A model generated the notes under the pieces. It was given only the letters and a program-made list of their open reading frames with translations. It had not been told where the DNA came from and did no database searches. Positions 22,301-33,958 of a stretch of 64,000 nt of DNA are shown piece by piece. Origin of the DNA: Abelmoschus esculentus (Eukaryota > Streptophyta > Magnoliopsida > Malvales > Malvaceae); assembly GCA_035048815.1 (NCBI GenBank), contig JAUCBN010000005.1:19742517-19806516 (forward strand). Direction: 5' to 3'. The stretch's first letter is position 1. Every line of letters begins with the position of its first letter. The position numbers were made by a program, and so were the translations under genes.

Positions 22301-25163
22301 AGTCTTGTTTAGTCCTTTGTAGAAGAAAAACACAAAACATGGTGCAGTTTTGTTTTTGTCAACTCCTTGATTTTTGAATGTACAGAAAAGGGTTGGGAGA
22401 AGATGGGAAAAAACTCTTAATGTTCTAATGCTCTTTGTGGCATATATGGAGAGTCTGAAAACTGTTATTTATATTCTATGATTGGAATTGCTCATGTATT
22501 GATTCTGCTGTTCTTTAGGTGTGTTATTTGAATGGTTGAATGAAAAGTTCCTTTATGAATAGTTGGTTATATTGAGTTTATTTTATGCATGCAATGAAGC
22601 AAAAGGTTATTGTTGGATGTGTATTTGCATTTTACCCTTGGGAATCTAACCTCAGTAGCAGGTAGAGGTTCTAATGCATCTTCCCCAAATTCTTCTGCAC
22701 CTTTATCTGATGATGCCATCAAAGCTGCATCATCTGTTGCTGTGAACTTACAACAACTAAGTTTAGGGAAGGAAGATGGACTGGTGACTCCTAAGGAGGA
22801 TAACTGTGGAGTGGTGCTTCCAGATTATTTACAATCCCTTTCTGCTGATTGCTCACATTTGAGTTTTGGTACCTACAAATCTGGCAAGAATACATCATTA
22901 CCCCAGCCGCAGACATCTAGTTCCTTGACTAATAACTTGGAAGAGACCTTGATGAACTCAAATGATTGTTCAACTTCTATGCATTTGGACTCTAGGTGTG
23001 CATATCCTTAATGAGTGCCAGTTTTGTCTCTGTTTGTTGTAGTTCATGATATTTGAATGTCTTTCGATGCAGGAACCCGGTATATCATGATAAAGAGCAG
23101 CTTGAATTTGATTTTGATAGTCATAGAGCAACTGTAAATGCTAGGAACTATAATTCACCTAAATTTTCACATTCAGAGCTTAGGAAACTAGATATTCCTG
23201 ATGCAGCAACTCTTGGGAATGATTATGTCTCCTGTGCATCTACACCTGGTTCAAGTTTCAAGAACATTGAACAATCTTCCTTTTTGTCTTTGGTGATTGA
23301 TCCAAATGCTAGGAATCTTCCTGTTTTGCCAAGTGACATGGTAAATACCGTGACGGAATTGTTCCATTTTCTGCTGTGGTAATGGTGGACATTTATGCAA
23401 ATAAGAGAACAAGAGAACAGCATTATTGACATTTTATGAAGATGCAAAGCTTGAGAACTATTCTCTCTTTCATCAGTTTGCTTAATTAACGTTGGTTACC
23501 TTTGCGATGCTCAGCATGCCTTATTCTCTTTAAGGCCTACTACATTCTTACAATAGCTTTCCTCCCTTGGCGTTCATTTATGAAAATGTGGTTTATACTT
23601 GTGCAATTTTTTTTCAATTATTATTATTTTTGAAGCTTTGCACTGATCTTGTTATTTTTGGGTGCTAGCAATCACACTCCAATTTTATGCCAAGTGATAT
23701 ATTGTTAGCGGCTTTTCAGTCTACAAAAGCAAGAGACTCTGCCGCATTTCTAACATCACCGTCAATTTCATCTGGATACATCGGTTCTCTGTCATCAATT
23801 AAGAGTCCACTTGTATCCATGTCTCAGGTATGAAATCAAGAATCTATTCTCTTAGGTGGCTTAAAATTTTCAAGTTAGGTTAAGTAAGTGTTATGAAGGT
23901 GTGCATGGACGTGCTTTTTTTTGTGAGGTAATAGGCATAAGAAAAGGCCATTTGTTGAAATTCTCTTTATTTTCATATAGAAGTTTTTTATTAGATGCAC
24001 CTTCACTAGTAAGAAAGAAGATAGTATCACATGCTCTACTCCTTAATATTGGAATATTTAACCACATATATGGAATTAGGATAGCAAGGAAATCATGCAT
24101 ATTAGCCTACAAAAATTTGCATGATTTGTAGATTAGTTAGAGCACTCATTCGAGTCTGTTATTTATCATATATCTTAAGCTTATTTTGCATGTATATACA
24201 GTATACAATATACTGGCTACTGGCCAAACATTCTTGGAATGTTCTCGCCCTAGACTTTTCTCTCTTGGGTTAATTTCCTGAAACGTGGTAGGGTTAATTT
24301 TCTTTGCACGATTTTCTGGGTATTCTCATGTAATTTGGCGTCTAGTTTCAGATGAATTAGCAATTTTATGTCATGATGTGAAATCCATAGTGAATCTGAC
24401 CCTGTATTCCTATTAAACAAGGATTTGGGTGCCCTGTGTCTGCTTAAATGGACATAATAAATTACTTATTTTTTTTGCATCTCAGCCTTCCTCGCAAGTC
24501 CTTCATGGTGCCAAGCCTGCCAATGGACCTGTACTCAAGGACCATTTGTATGCATCTTATCCACAAAATGGCTACCCGACTGCACCTCAAGGCCATACAT
24601 ATACACCATCTGCCTTGCGTCAAGCATTTCCAGATGGCAATGTGTTCCGCGAACCTCATAGTGATATGAAGTATGATCACTGCCAACACTATGGAAGTGC
24701 TAGTATGAGCAGAAGCAGCTTGCCTTGGTTGAGTTCTTACGCATCTGGTTATCAAAGTTTAGAAAATCCTTCCAATTCTCCCGGAACTTCTCTTCACAAT
24801 CTATTGGCTGGTTCAACAGGCAGGAAACTTGCTTATGATAACTTTTTACTCTCTCAGTACAGCAATGGTGGCGCTGCTACATGGGATTATGGACACGGTT
24901 CTAGAACCATGCCAAGTATTCGAGATAACGGTAATTCTAGTTTACACAGGCCAAATCACTTGGTTGCTGGATATCAACAGGGTCAGCAACAATCTCAGCA
25001 GCAGCAGCTTCATGTAGGCTTGGGATATCCTGGTATTTATGGTTCTCATGCAGCAATGGCAACAGAGCAGCAGCAGCAGCAGCATTTCCGAGATTTTATT
25101 TTAAACGCTTCGCCAGGCCAGTCGTCTCGGCAGTTCCCTCAGACATGGGAGAATAACTATTAA
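19380..25163 (+). CDS. GBF-interacting protein 1-like (DUF1296 domain)
   Basis: Nine exons join in frame to 858 residues: 19380-19572, 20139-20182, 20664-20781, 20864-20981, 21306-21964, 22656-22995, 23073-23340, 23669-23827 and 24486-25163. All junctions are GT-AG. Residues about 18-78 (VKKVVQNLKEIVNNSCTDSE, then AVLRDCNMDPNDAVQRLLSQ) are the DUF1296/GIP1 N-terminal domain, a UBA-like helical fold. GIP1 was described as a nuclear partner that enhances DNA binding by G-box bZIP factors; that role is carried over by homology. The rest is Ser/Asn/Gln-rich and probably disordered. It includes the VAVADIVRMGRPKSKG motif near residue 200 and QQ-rich tracts near the C-terminus. The start at 19380 is the first ATG of a long frame after a CT-rich leader. 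A long fold-back repeat begins just downstream. Confidence 0.9.
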
Positions 25164-25392
25164 CATGTTTTGTTTTTGTTTTTTGGTTGTTCGTTCTTAG
25201 GAAGCAATCAAGGATTATAAAAGGCCGAGTAGGATTATGTTCTGACGTGAAACAGAGATTTCAAGGCTCTTTTAGTGCTTTGGCAATGTCCAATTGTACA
25301 CATACGTTGAAAACAGAAGCTCAATATCTGCCCCATCACAACATTAAATGGCACTTGAGCTGTGTTTTTATTTATTTATTTATTTGTGTTTG
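25164..25392 (+). other. 3' UTR of the GIP1-like gene
   Basis: Mixed-composition sequence follows the stop at 25161-25163. It ends at a short (ATTT)n run at about 25367-25385. The 76-codon open stretch here is not supported as a gene. Confidence 0.5.
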
Positions 25393-26520
25393 GAGGGTTA
25401 AATTTTTTCATAAATAATTAAAAATTTAGTTTTCAAACTTTGATTTATCCGTTATTTTAATCCTTAAATCTTAATTTATTTACAGTGACATAAAAGGTTT
25501 TAAAAGTGTTTTAATCTTAAAAATTAAAGATTTAGTTTGCATTCGATACGGTCTTTAGGTTATATAACCGTTAAAATATCTGCTAAAGTAGAATTTTCTT
25601 TAACAAAAAATAGGTAAATTACAACATTCATTACTCAACTTTTATCTTACTCTTATTTTGACCACTAAAGTTTATTCTTTTAATTTAATAATTTAACTTT
25701 TTAATTATTCATATTTTGATCACCCTCAAATGACATGAATTTAGGAAATAATTTTTTTTTATTTTTCATATTAAATTTATTATATTACCGTATTTCATAT
25801 TTTAATAAGCAAAGTAAAAAGATTATTACTTGAATAAAAATATTTCAATTATTTGATTTAATTGGTACATTATAAAATCAAAAATTGAATAATCTAAACT
25901 TAATAATTAAACAAATTAAATTTTTAAAGATTAATCAAACTTGATCTTGTACAAATTTTAAAATAATTTATTTTTATTCGGTTATGGTTCACAATTTGTA
26001 TTAAAATTGATTAAATGATTTTATCTATTTTGATTTGAGTAATAATTTTTATTCGAGTAATATTTTTTAATTTTCTTACTAAAATATATAATATGGTAAT
26101 ACGATAAATTTAATATAAAAAATAAAAAAAAATATTTCCCGAATTTTTTAAGGAGTAATCAAAATTTTTAATTTGTATAGCCATGTTATTTGGGAGTTGT
26201 CAAAATATGAATAATTCAAAAGTTAAGTTATTAAATTAAAAAATTTAAATTTTAGTGGCCAAAATAGGAGTGAGATAAAAGTTGAGTAATGAATATTGTA
26301 ATTTACTATTTTTTATTAAGAAAAATTAAACTTTAACATGTATTTTTAACAATATATAACGGTAGAACCATATTAAATACGAACTAAAAGTTGAGTGACC
26401 TTATCAAATATAAATTAAAAATTGGGTGACCTTATCAAATATTTTAAAAGATCGGTGACCAAAATAAAACTAATCTAAAAATTCGGTGTTCATTTATGTA
26501 ATTTACCCTTAAATATAATC
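25393..26520. repeat. Large fold-back (inverted-repeat) element downstream of the GIP1-like gene
   Basis: The strongest arms are about 25606-25760 and 26160-26318. AGGTAAATTACAACATTCATTACTCAACTT pairs with its inverse ending in GAATATTGTAATTTAC; the words in between also pair. Symmetry continues outwards: TTTGCATTCGATACGG near 25536 pairs with the stretch near 26370. GGTCACC/GGTGACC words and a terminal TAATTTACCC link it to the Mutator-like fold-back families common in dicots. Outer ends and target duplication are unclear. Confidence 0.65.
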
Positions 26521-27090
26521 CCAAATTCTGAACATCTAAATATGAACTCTTTAATTTTAAATAAAATCTATAATATAAATCCATATTTAATACATTATTT
26601 TTTTATTTTTACCGTGTAGATGATATTTTTTTTAATAAATTCAAATAAATTTAAATAAAAGACTTAAACATTTTGGAGCATAAAACAGATGATGGTTAGA
26701 TGTAAATGGTTGCTACATTTTTTATTTTTATTTTTTTATTAATTTAAATCGATTTGTATTGTATATTTAAATTTAATATGTGACACAAATCGTAATCAGT
26801 AAAGCTAGAATAAGAATCGTAGAGATAGAGATGGACATATTTTCTTTCTGTTGCATTGGAATATTTATACAAAAATAAAAACAGAAAATAAAAAAATCTA
26901 AAATTACAAGATTTGACATTTGTGGATGATTTGAGCCTCAAGCCCTACTCCATTATTGTTGAATCTGATTCCAAGACATCCGAAGGTATGAGCAGCCCGG
27001 GGGGAAAGATCTTGGGGATACACGATTTGAATAAAACATTATGTTAGAACTTAAATTTTAATCAAGAATAATTTAAAATTTAGACTAAAC
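26521..27090. other. Intergenic DNA left of the Tat element
   Basis: AT-rich sequence. A less AT-rich patch at about 26900-27030 (AGCCCTACTCC through GGGGGGAAAG) might be an old gene fragment, but no frame there is recognisable. Confidence 0.4.
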
Positions 27091-27095
27091 ATATT

Positions 27096-29107
27096 TGTCG
27101 CGGCCTTTTTAAAAATCAGAACGTGTGAAAAATAGTCTGGCGAATTAATCTTAAAAAATTCGAATTTTATTACTTTTAATCTTGAAAAAACCAAAATTTT
27201 AAAAAAGGTATATAATTTAATTTTAAAAATTGATTTGGAGTCGCCACTGGCCACTTTGGTAGGCCAGACACCATAAAACAAACCAGAGATTCGTTAAAAA
27301 AAATTTGGGTTCGGAAGTCGGTTACGTGTAAGGACGACCCTTACAAACGCCCAAAAAAATTGGTACCTCATTAATTTCACGTGACATTTTGGTACTTTGA
27401 ATATAGATATTAATTTAATTTTTTATTGTTAAATAAACATCGCTTGAATTGAGGATATCCTTTTGACTAAGAAAATATATCTCTTTTAAACTTGGGCTTG
27501 AATAAGACGTCCTCTAGATAGAAAATCTCACCCAAATTTAAAAAAATATAAATTCCGCCTCAAAAGGCTTAAATGCATGACCATTTTTTATCTTGTTCAT
27601 TTTAAGTCCTAACCTAGAAAGGCTTCATTAATTAAGTATTAAAACCCTATTTAAATTATTAATTTCATCAAGTGTATTATGGTAACATCTGAATGCTTGG
27701 ACACTACCATCTCGATACCGAACAAAATTAATAATCCTATTAGTGTTTCTGATAATTTACCTAACTAATTTTATTAAATTCTAATCCTAAATTATTGAGT
27801 CATTTTCTAGGTTTCAATGACATATCAATACGATACCAAGGTACACTCTTTAAGTCAACGTCATGGTACGTCAAAACATCGACCGTTTAGTGTATCCGAG
27901 ATATATGATTAAAATATCATTGTTGCTACAATTATCTTCCTAATAAAATTAATCATTTAATTATAGTGACCAACCCTAAAAAGGCTCTAATCTAATTAAT
28001 CTAAGTGAAATTTATGTGTTCTCCTAAACATAATATTCTATATGTTTTAAAAAATGCAAACATAATAAATAATTAAATACAACAAATAAATAAAACAATA
28101 AAGTAAACAAAAAGATGAAGAAACTAAGTTACTTTCGATTAAAAACATGAGAGCTCAAAACAACACTGGGAATTACAATGAAACAAAGGGTTTACATGAC
28201 AAAGGGCAAGAATAAAAAGGCAAAAGAGTTGATCAAGGGTGAATTTTAGACTTAATTATGTTAAGATACATTAATTTTTAAACTTAGAAAATTTTAATTA
28301 AATTCAATTAAGCATTTAATTAAATTAATTCCAAACTTTTAAAATTAAATTAACCTTAATTAAAGTCTAAATTAATCAAATTATGAATTTGGAGTTCGAT
28401 TTAGGCCAAACTAGATTTAATTAGATTAAATTAATTTTAAATTCTATCTTAGAAATTAAATTAAATTCAATTAAGAACCTAATTAAATTATTTCTAAGCC
28501 TTAAAATTAAATCAATCCTAATTAATATCTAAATTGATTAAATGTTGGATTCAGAATTCGATTTAGAGTCAATTAAAGATTAAAATGAGTGAAATTCTGA
28601 AGTTTGGTTTTTGTTCTTTTTAATATAAATGTCTAACTTAAATCTATTTAATTATGCAAGAAAACAGAAAAAGATGATCAAAATTACCTTTGTTGGATCG
28701 AATTTAGTGCGTAAAACTTGAAATTATGTCACTGTAAAGCCATCATATTTCCACATTCTTCCGACCATTGCAGACCAATTGCTCTCTACCGAATGCCTCT
28801 CCCCTCAAGCTTCTTCAGTTTTTTCTCGAATGGCCTCCAAAAAGCAATAACCAAGCCTCCTCTCTGTGTCCTCTTTTCGGTTGAGATCCTCCTCTTTTTA
28901 TAGGATTCAAACTTAGACTTTTGATTGAAATAGGAAACTCCAAACAAAATTCAAATCCCTACAAACACTCCACCAAATCCCCAACTCCCCTAAAATCGTG
29001 TAACCTTATCTCAACTTCTTTTTTCTGTTTTTTATTTTATTTTTTATTATTTTTTTGTTTTTTTTCTGTTATTTTATTATTATTTTAGAGATAAATTCGT
29101 GTTGACA
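27096..29107 (-). repeat. 3' LTR of the Tat element (2012 bp)
   Basis: It runs from TGTCGCGGCC to GTGTTGACA on +. It matches 36432-37496 over its right-hand 1.05 kb and its extreme left 20 bases. It also matches the solo LTR at 834-4311 in reverse complement. It contains GGAGTCGCCA near 27237-27246, part of the same tRNA-Arg-like string found in the primer site. Confidence 0.9.
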
Positions 29108-29120
29108 GTTGCCCTTCTTT
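29108..29120 (-). other. Putative polypurine tract of the Tat element
   Basis: On the minus strand the sequence abutting the 3' LTR reads AAAGAAGGGCAAC, a purine-rich run in the position expected for plus-strand priming. Confidence 0.45.
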
Positions 29121-29179
29121 GCTCAACGTTGCGGAGCAGGAGATGGGCAAAGACTGAAAAACACGAATTTTGTTAAAGC

Positions 29180-30140
29180 CCTGAAGCTTGAAGTTGTTCT
29201 TCTTATTACGAATTTCTTCGAGCAAAACCTGTGTCGAAATCCGAGGTTGTCCTTCCAGTTCTGAAATCTCTCGTCTCTGGAATATCTGGAGTTGTTCTTC
29301 CTATTACGAAATTCTTTAGACGAAATTCTTTAGACTTGTCAAGTGATGGAGCTTGAGGTTGTTCTTCTTATTACGAAATTCCTCATCTCCGGGAGATCTG
29401 GAATTGTTCTTCTTATTACGAAATTCTCCAGATAAAAGTGGTGAAATCCGAGGTTGTTCTTCTTATTACGAAATTCCTCATATCTCATGGAATTTGAAGT
29501 TGTTCTTATTATGAAATTCTCCAAACTTAACATCATGTACGGAGGACTTATGATGACCCGGAGGATTTAACATCAATCCCGGAGGACTTAACATCATGCT
29601 CGGAGGACTTACTGATGACCCGGAGGATTTAGGATCGTATTGCCTCCTTGATTGTGCAAACGATATCATCACTCCCGAAGGTGATGGCCCGGAGGACTTA
29701 ACATCATACCCGGAGGACTTAATGATGACCCGGAGGATTTAAGATCGTATTGCCTCCTTGATTGTGTAAACGATATCATCACTCCCGAAGGTGATGGCCC
29801 GGAGGACTTAACATCATGCCCGGAGGACTTAATGATAACCCGGAAGATTTAACATCATGCCCGAAGGACTTACTGATGACTCGAAGGATTTAACAATGGA
29901 ATATGGAGTTGTTCTTCTAATTACGAAATTCTTCATCTCCACTGAAGAGTCTGAAGTTGTTCTTCTTATTACAAAATTCTTCAGACTGGTATCAAGTCAT
30001 GAAATTTGATGTTGTTTTTTCATATTGAATCTGGAGTTGTTCCTCTCATTTGAACTCCTCTAAAGTTTGAAGTTGTTCTTATCTGTTGAATTCCTTCAAA
30101 CAAATCTTGGAATTTGAAGTTGTTCTTTTTATTTGAATTT
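29180..30140. repeat. Degenerate minisatellite, GAAGTTGTTCTTCTTATTACGA-type units
   Basis: At least eleven imperfect copies of a motif (GARGTTGTTCTTCTTATTAC followed by GAAATTC) recur at 40-60 base spacing, at about 29189, 29290, 29351, 29400, 29450, 29497, 29902, 29950, 30030, 30075 and 30115. The array lies between gag and the 3' LTR and is interrupted by a second minisatellite. Confidence 0.8.
29536..29900. repeat. Minisatellite of CCGGAGGACTTAA units with a 110-bp higher-order period
   Basis: More than ten short units, CCGGAGGA(C/T)TTAA with ATGATGA or CATCATG spacers, are arranged in tandem. A larger block containing GATCGTATTGCCTCCTTGATTG repeats with a 110-base period (block ends at 29640 and 29750). 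The array is embedded in the preceding minisatellite inside the Tat element. Confidence 0.85.
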
Positions 30141-32517
30141 CCTCAAACATCTAGTAAATAAAGATTTTTGTTGAAATCCGCATCTTCAAGCGGAAAATCT
30201 TTCTTAACTTCATCTTCTTTGTTGAGATTTTTCTCCTCAAATAGAAATCTGTATTGGTCTCTGTCAACCTTCTGAAATGTTTGTTTTCAAATTTCCTTCC
30301 TCTGAGATTTTTGTCTGTCCTGATCTGGATTGCTTTGTTAATCTTGCAAATTCCTGTTAAAATTAACCAAAAATGTTTTGAATGCATGGGTTAGCATGTT
30401 TTACCATATGATGCATGAACCGTGGTCATTGAGGGACACTTGAATGTACACTGGTCTTCTTCATTGAACATTCTTCTGTCATGACAACATCTCATATCAA
30501 CAATTTTGTACTCTGTCTGATCTTTTTGAGCTCTATTTCTCATATTGACATTAACATTATTGATTTTCCCAATCAGTTAGGATTTTGCCCCACATTTCAT
30601 GGGCTATCAGCTTCTCGAAGCAATAAGTTCATGAACTCTTGTCCATTCTGATTTGAAATCTCACGTGCAATAATGCTTTGTTGATCTTTTATCATGCTGA
30701 GTTTGCCCCATTTTCATCATTTAGGGTGTGCAAAAATATCATAGGTCCCTGAATTTTCTCCTGGTCCCTAACCTTTTCCAGTCCCTGAACTTTCACCAAG
30801 CTGGACTAATATTCATCATTATAACTATGAAACTCGGCAATGACTACAGTCTATACGTAATTGCCCCATGTTTACTTGCATCATCTTCGTTGTTCGATAT
30901 TTTGACATTTCAAAGCTTCATTTGTTCCTCGTCATACCATTCATCATTCATCTCTTGTTCTGCCTGCGCTTAAAGGATTCATTACATCATAGTAATTCCC
31001 ATGAAATCCTTTGCTTTTTGTATCTAATCAATTTATCTGCAAGATGCTCGTTAAGCGATAAGCAAAAATGCTCAAAATAGTATTTTGAAAACATTGAAAA
31101 AAAAATTTGATTGTCATGACAAACAAAAACAAAAAATTAGGCCTCTGAATATCAAGTGCAACAAAGCCTTCGAATAAATTTGCAAAGATCAACTCTGATG
31201 TGACCATTTTCCAATTTATTAGACTTTCAGGAGAAACATTTCCATTTTTCTAATTCTTCCCCGTTTAGGTGGCACTCTTTTTCTCACTAGCTCATCATAC
31301 CCAATTTTCTCTCTTTTCTGATCTCGATCAAGCATTAGAAAAAATCCTTGAAGAAAGATTAACCCTGGTAAACGGGATATATTCTGAAGACTAACTCTCC
31401 TTGTTCCAATACTCGTATATGGTCAAAATGGTCTTTTGTGGCTTGTAAGTGGGCTATGGTTTATGGCTACCAAAGAAAGGATATATAGACTCAAATAATT
31501 CAAGGGTGATAAAATCAAGGATCATTGTCGCACTGATCTGAACATACTCTGATGAAATACTTTTTTCTTTGCGGATCACTCTAGGTTGACCTTTTTTTGG
31601 GTTTTCACCCTAGAGGTCATTTCCTTTTCATCACTTCTTTTTCCAGTGGTTCATCTCATCAAAATATTTCACTGAACTTTATGTTCGTTTTTTCTTTTGT
31701 GCCAACAATTTGAATTTGGCTTCTTTTTCTTGGTTTTGTATTTCACTTTTATTTTCTGCCACTGATTCACAAGGCATCACAACCAAGCATATTTCACTTT
31801 AAAACACATTTTCATCCTCTTTTGCCCCCAGCGTAGGGGTGATCCTTGATTTGGGTTGAATCGAAAGAAAAACAATATTAGGCTCAAAGGGACAACAAAT
31901 GATATTTATTTTCTTTCTTTGAGAAGGGTTATCAAGGAATGTCAAATATCATCTCATACTTGGATACCTTTGAAGAAAAGCAGACTTCAGTTGGACGATG
32001 TTTTGAGTTATCACTTCGTTCAAGGACTTTATTCAACAATGCTTGAGAGGAAACTCACTCAAAATTTATCTAGGATTTTCCTATGATTCCTGAACACTCA
32101 TTAATGTCTTCCTTTTGGCACAAATAAAGTAGAAAAGATTCACATTAGTGAAGTTGATCTCCGAATTTGATATTCAATACCTGAAAGAATGAAATCAATG
32201 ATATATGTATGGGTGCTCAAAAATTAACCCACAACAAAGAATAAAAAAAATAAAAATTTAAAGAATCAAAGAATCAAAGAATATAACATGTTTGCCACTT
32301 GAGAAAAACACATATGAAACAAGCATCATAGACAAATGAATTAAAAAAACTCCCTTACAAAAGACACCCAATGCTCGCAGACAAAAGCAACTGGGATGAT
32401 TCAGGGTATTATTCCGTAACGATCCCAAAAACATCTTTTTTCTTGACGTTTAAACATGAACAAGACAAATTTTTTCATAGACAAATTTTTTCATAGCTCT
32501 AAACCATCTTGGAAAAG
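30141..32517. other. Non-coding interior of the Tat element
   Basis: About 2.4 kb without a frame resembling protease, reverse transcriptase, RNase H or integrase on either strand. Short open stretches (for example at 30728, 30868 and 31856 on + and 30151 on -) have no recognisable motifs. It takes the place where pol would lie. Confidence 0.6.
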
Positions 32518-33869
32518 CTAATCCTGACACTCTGAATCTTCAACAGGTATATCATCTTGAACATTTTCTTTGGTCTTCCATTGTTGCACCAACTCCTTTG
32601 TCAAAATTCTTTTATCAATCAGTTTCTTGATTTCTTCCAGTAAAGATCTACATTTATTAGTAGCATGACCTGGTAATCCCATATAAAACTCATAAACATT
32701 GTTGGGATCATAGCTTTGAGCGAAAGGGCTTGGCGCTTTCTTCATTGGCTTGGGAGTAATATATTGAGCTTCAACAAGATAAGGAAATAAATCGGCAATA
32801 GACATTCCAAATATCTTCTGATCTGTATTTTTTCGGGGAATCTTTTGTTGCCGCCCTGAAGAACTGGGTGATCTTTCCCTTTTACGACTTCGAGAACCTT
32901 GAACATTACACTCATTTACCTCTTTCGGCTTCTTATCTTCTGTGGAACTTTTGAGCCTGGGTTCTATTTTCCCTTGTTAGATTCCAACTTCTATTACTTC
33001 ACCAAGGGCCATAAAATCTTTAAAGTTGCCCCTTGAATTCGTAAGCATTTTATCGAAGAAAGGAGACGGCAAGGTCTGATGAAACATTTCAGACATTTCC
33101 TCTTCTATCATGGGTGGTTGCACCTGAGATGCTAGCATCCTCCATCTCAATGCATAGTCCTTAAAGCTCTCATCATCTTTCATTCTCATATTCTGTAAAA
33201 TCCGACGATCTAGAGCTAAGTCTATGACATACCTGTATTGCCCCAAGAATTCTTTCGCCAAATCAACCCATGTTCGAATCTGCTCTCGACTCAATCTGTT
33301 GTACCATATTGTAGCAGGCTTGTCAAGCTATCATGAAAGTAGTGAATCATCATTTGGTCATTATCCAGATATCCTTCCATTTTCCGACAGTACATCGTCA
33401 AGTGAATTTTAGGACAACTAGACCCGTCATACTTCTCAAAAACAGGGATCTTGAATTTTGGTGGAATAACTAAATCAGGGACCAGACAAAACTCCCTTGC
33501 ACTAAACTCGTAGTCCACTCCTTTTTTACTTGCCTCAATTTTCTTCTGGAGCTCTGTACACATATTTGTCAATTGATCAACACGTTCTAAGGAAAATGTA
33601 CTCATGCTCGAACTTGATACTCCCGGGTAGATAGTTAGACATGGCTTCGAGATTTGATCATTTGTCTTTGGTTGAGGCTTTGTCATATGCTCTTGCAATC
33701 TTTCTTGGATACTTGCAACTTCTCTCATGTTCTCATCCATGATGTTTGATTCTCGAACTCTTATTAATGTATGGCAACTGTTATTGGAACCCTCAACCAC
33801 CTTAGATTCATGTATGCTAATGCAATGTTGATAAATAATAACGACATGATATAAAATAAACATATGCAT
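32518..33869 (-). pseudogene. Tat/Ogre gag core and C-terminal module
   Basis: Read from 33869 down, the frame holds a coiled region, then VPDLVIPPKFKIPVFEKYDG, CRKMEGYLDNDQMMIHYFHD and, after a frameshift near 33295, REQIRTWVDLAKEFLGQY, MKDDESFKDYALRWR and QPPMIEEEMSEMFHQTLPSP. This is the gag core of plant Tat/Ogre elements, expected to form the particle shell. A stop follows at 32977-32979. The last part, 32805-32518, carries FPYLVEAQYITPKP and then a YEFYMGLPGHATNKC segment, a cysteine/histidine module of the same group. The frameshift and stop make it non-functional as it stands. Confidence 0.8.
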
Positions 33870-33958
33870 GAATGCAATAAAGTATTGATCCCAAGAGTGA
33901 TTATCGTAGAATAACTTTCATTTCAGGTAAAAAGATTTACTACATCTAATATCAAATA

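Noticed and set aside
27236..27246. Second primer binding site
   Set aside because: Only about ten bases match the tRNA-Arg end, and it lies inside the LTR rather than next to it.
28718..28903. 61-codon open frame with a near-identical twin at 37109-37294
   Set aside because: Both lie in the LTRs of one element and are alike because the LTRs are; no sign of a conserved protein.
29536..29900. CRISPR-like array
   Set aside because: Units are direct minisatellite copies without unique spacers, inside a plant retrotransposon.
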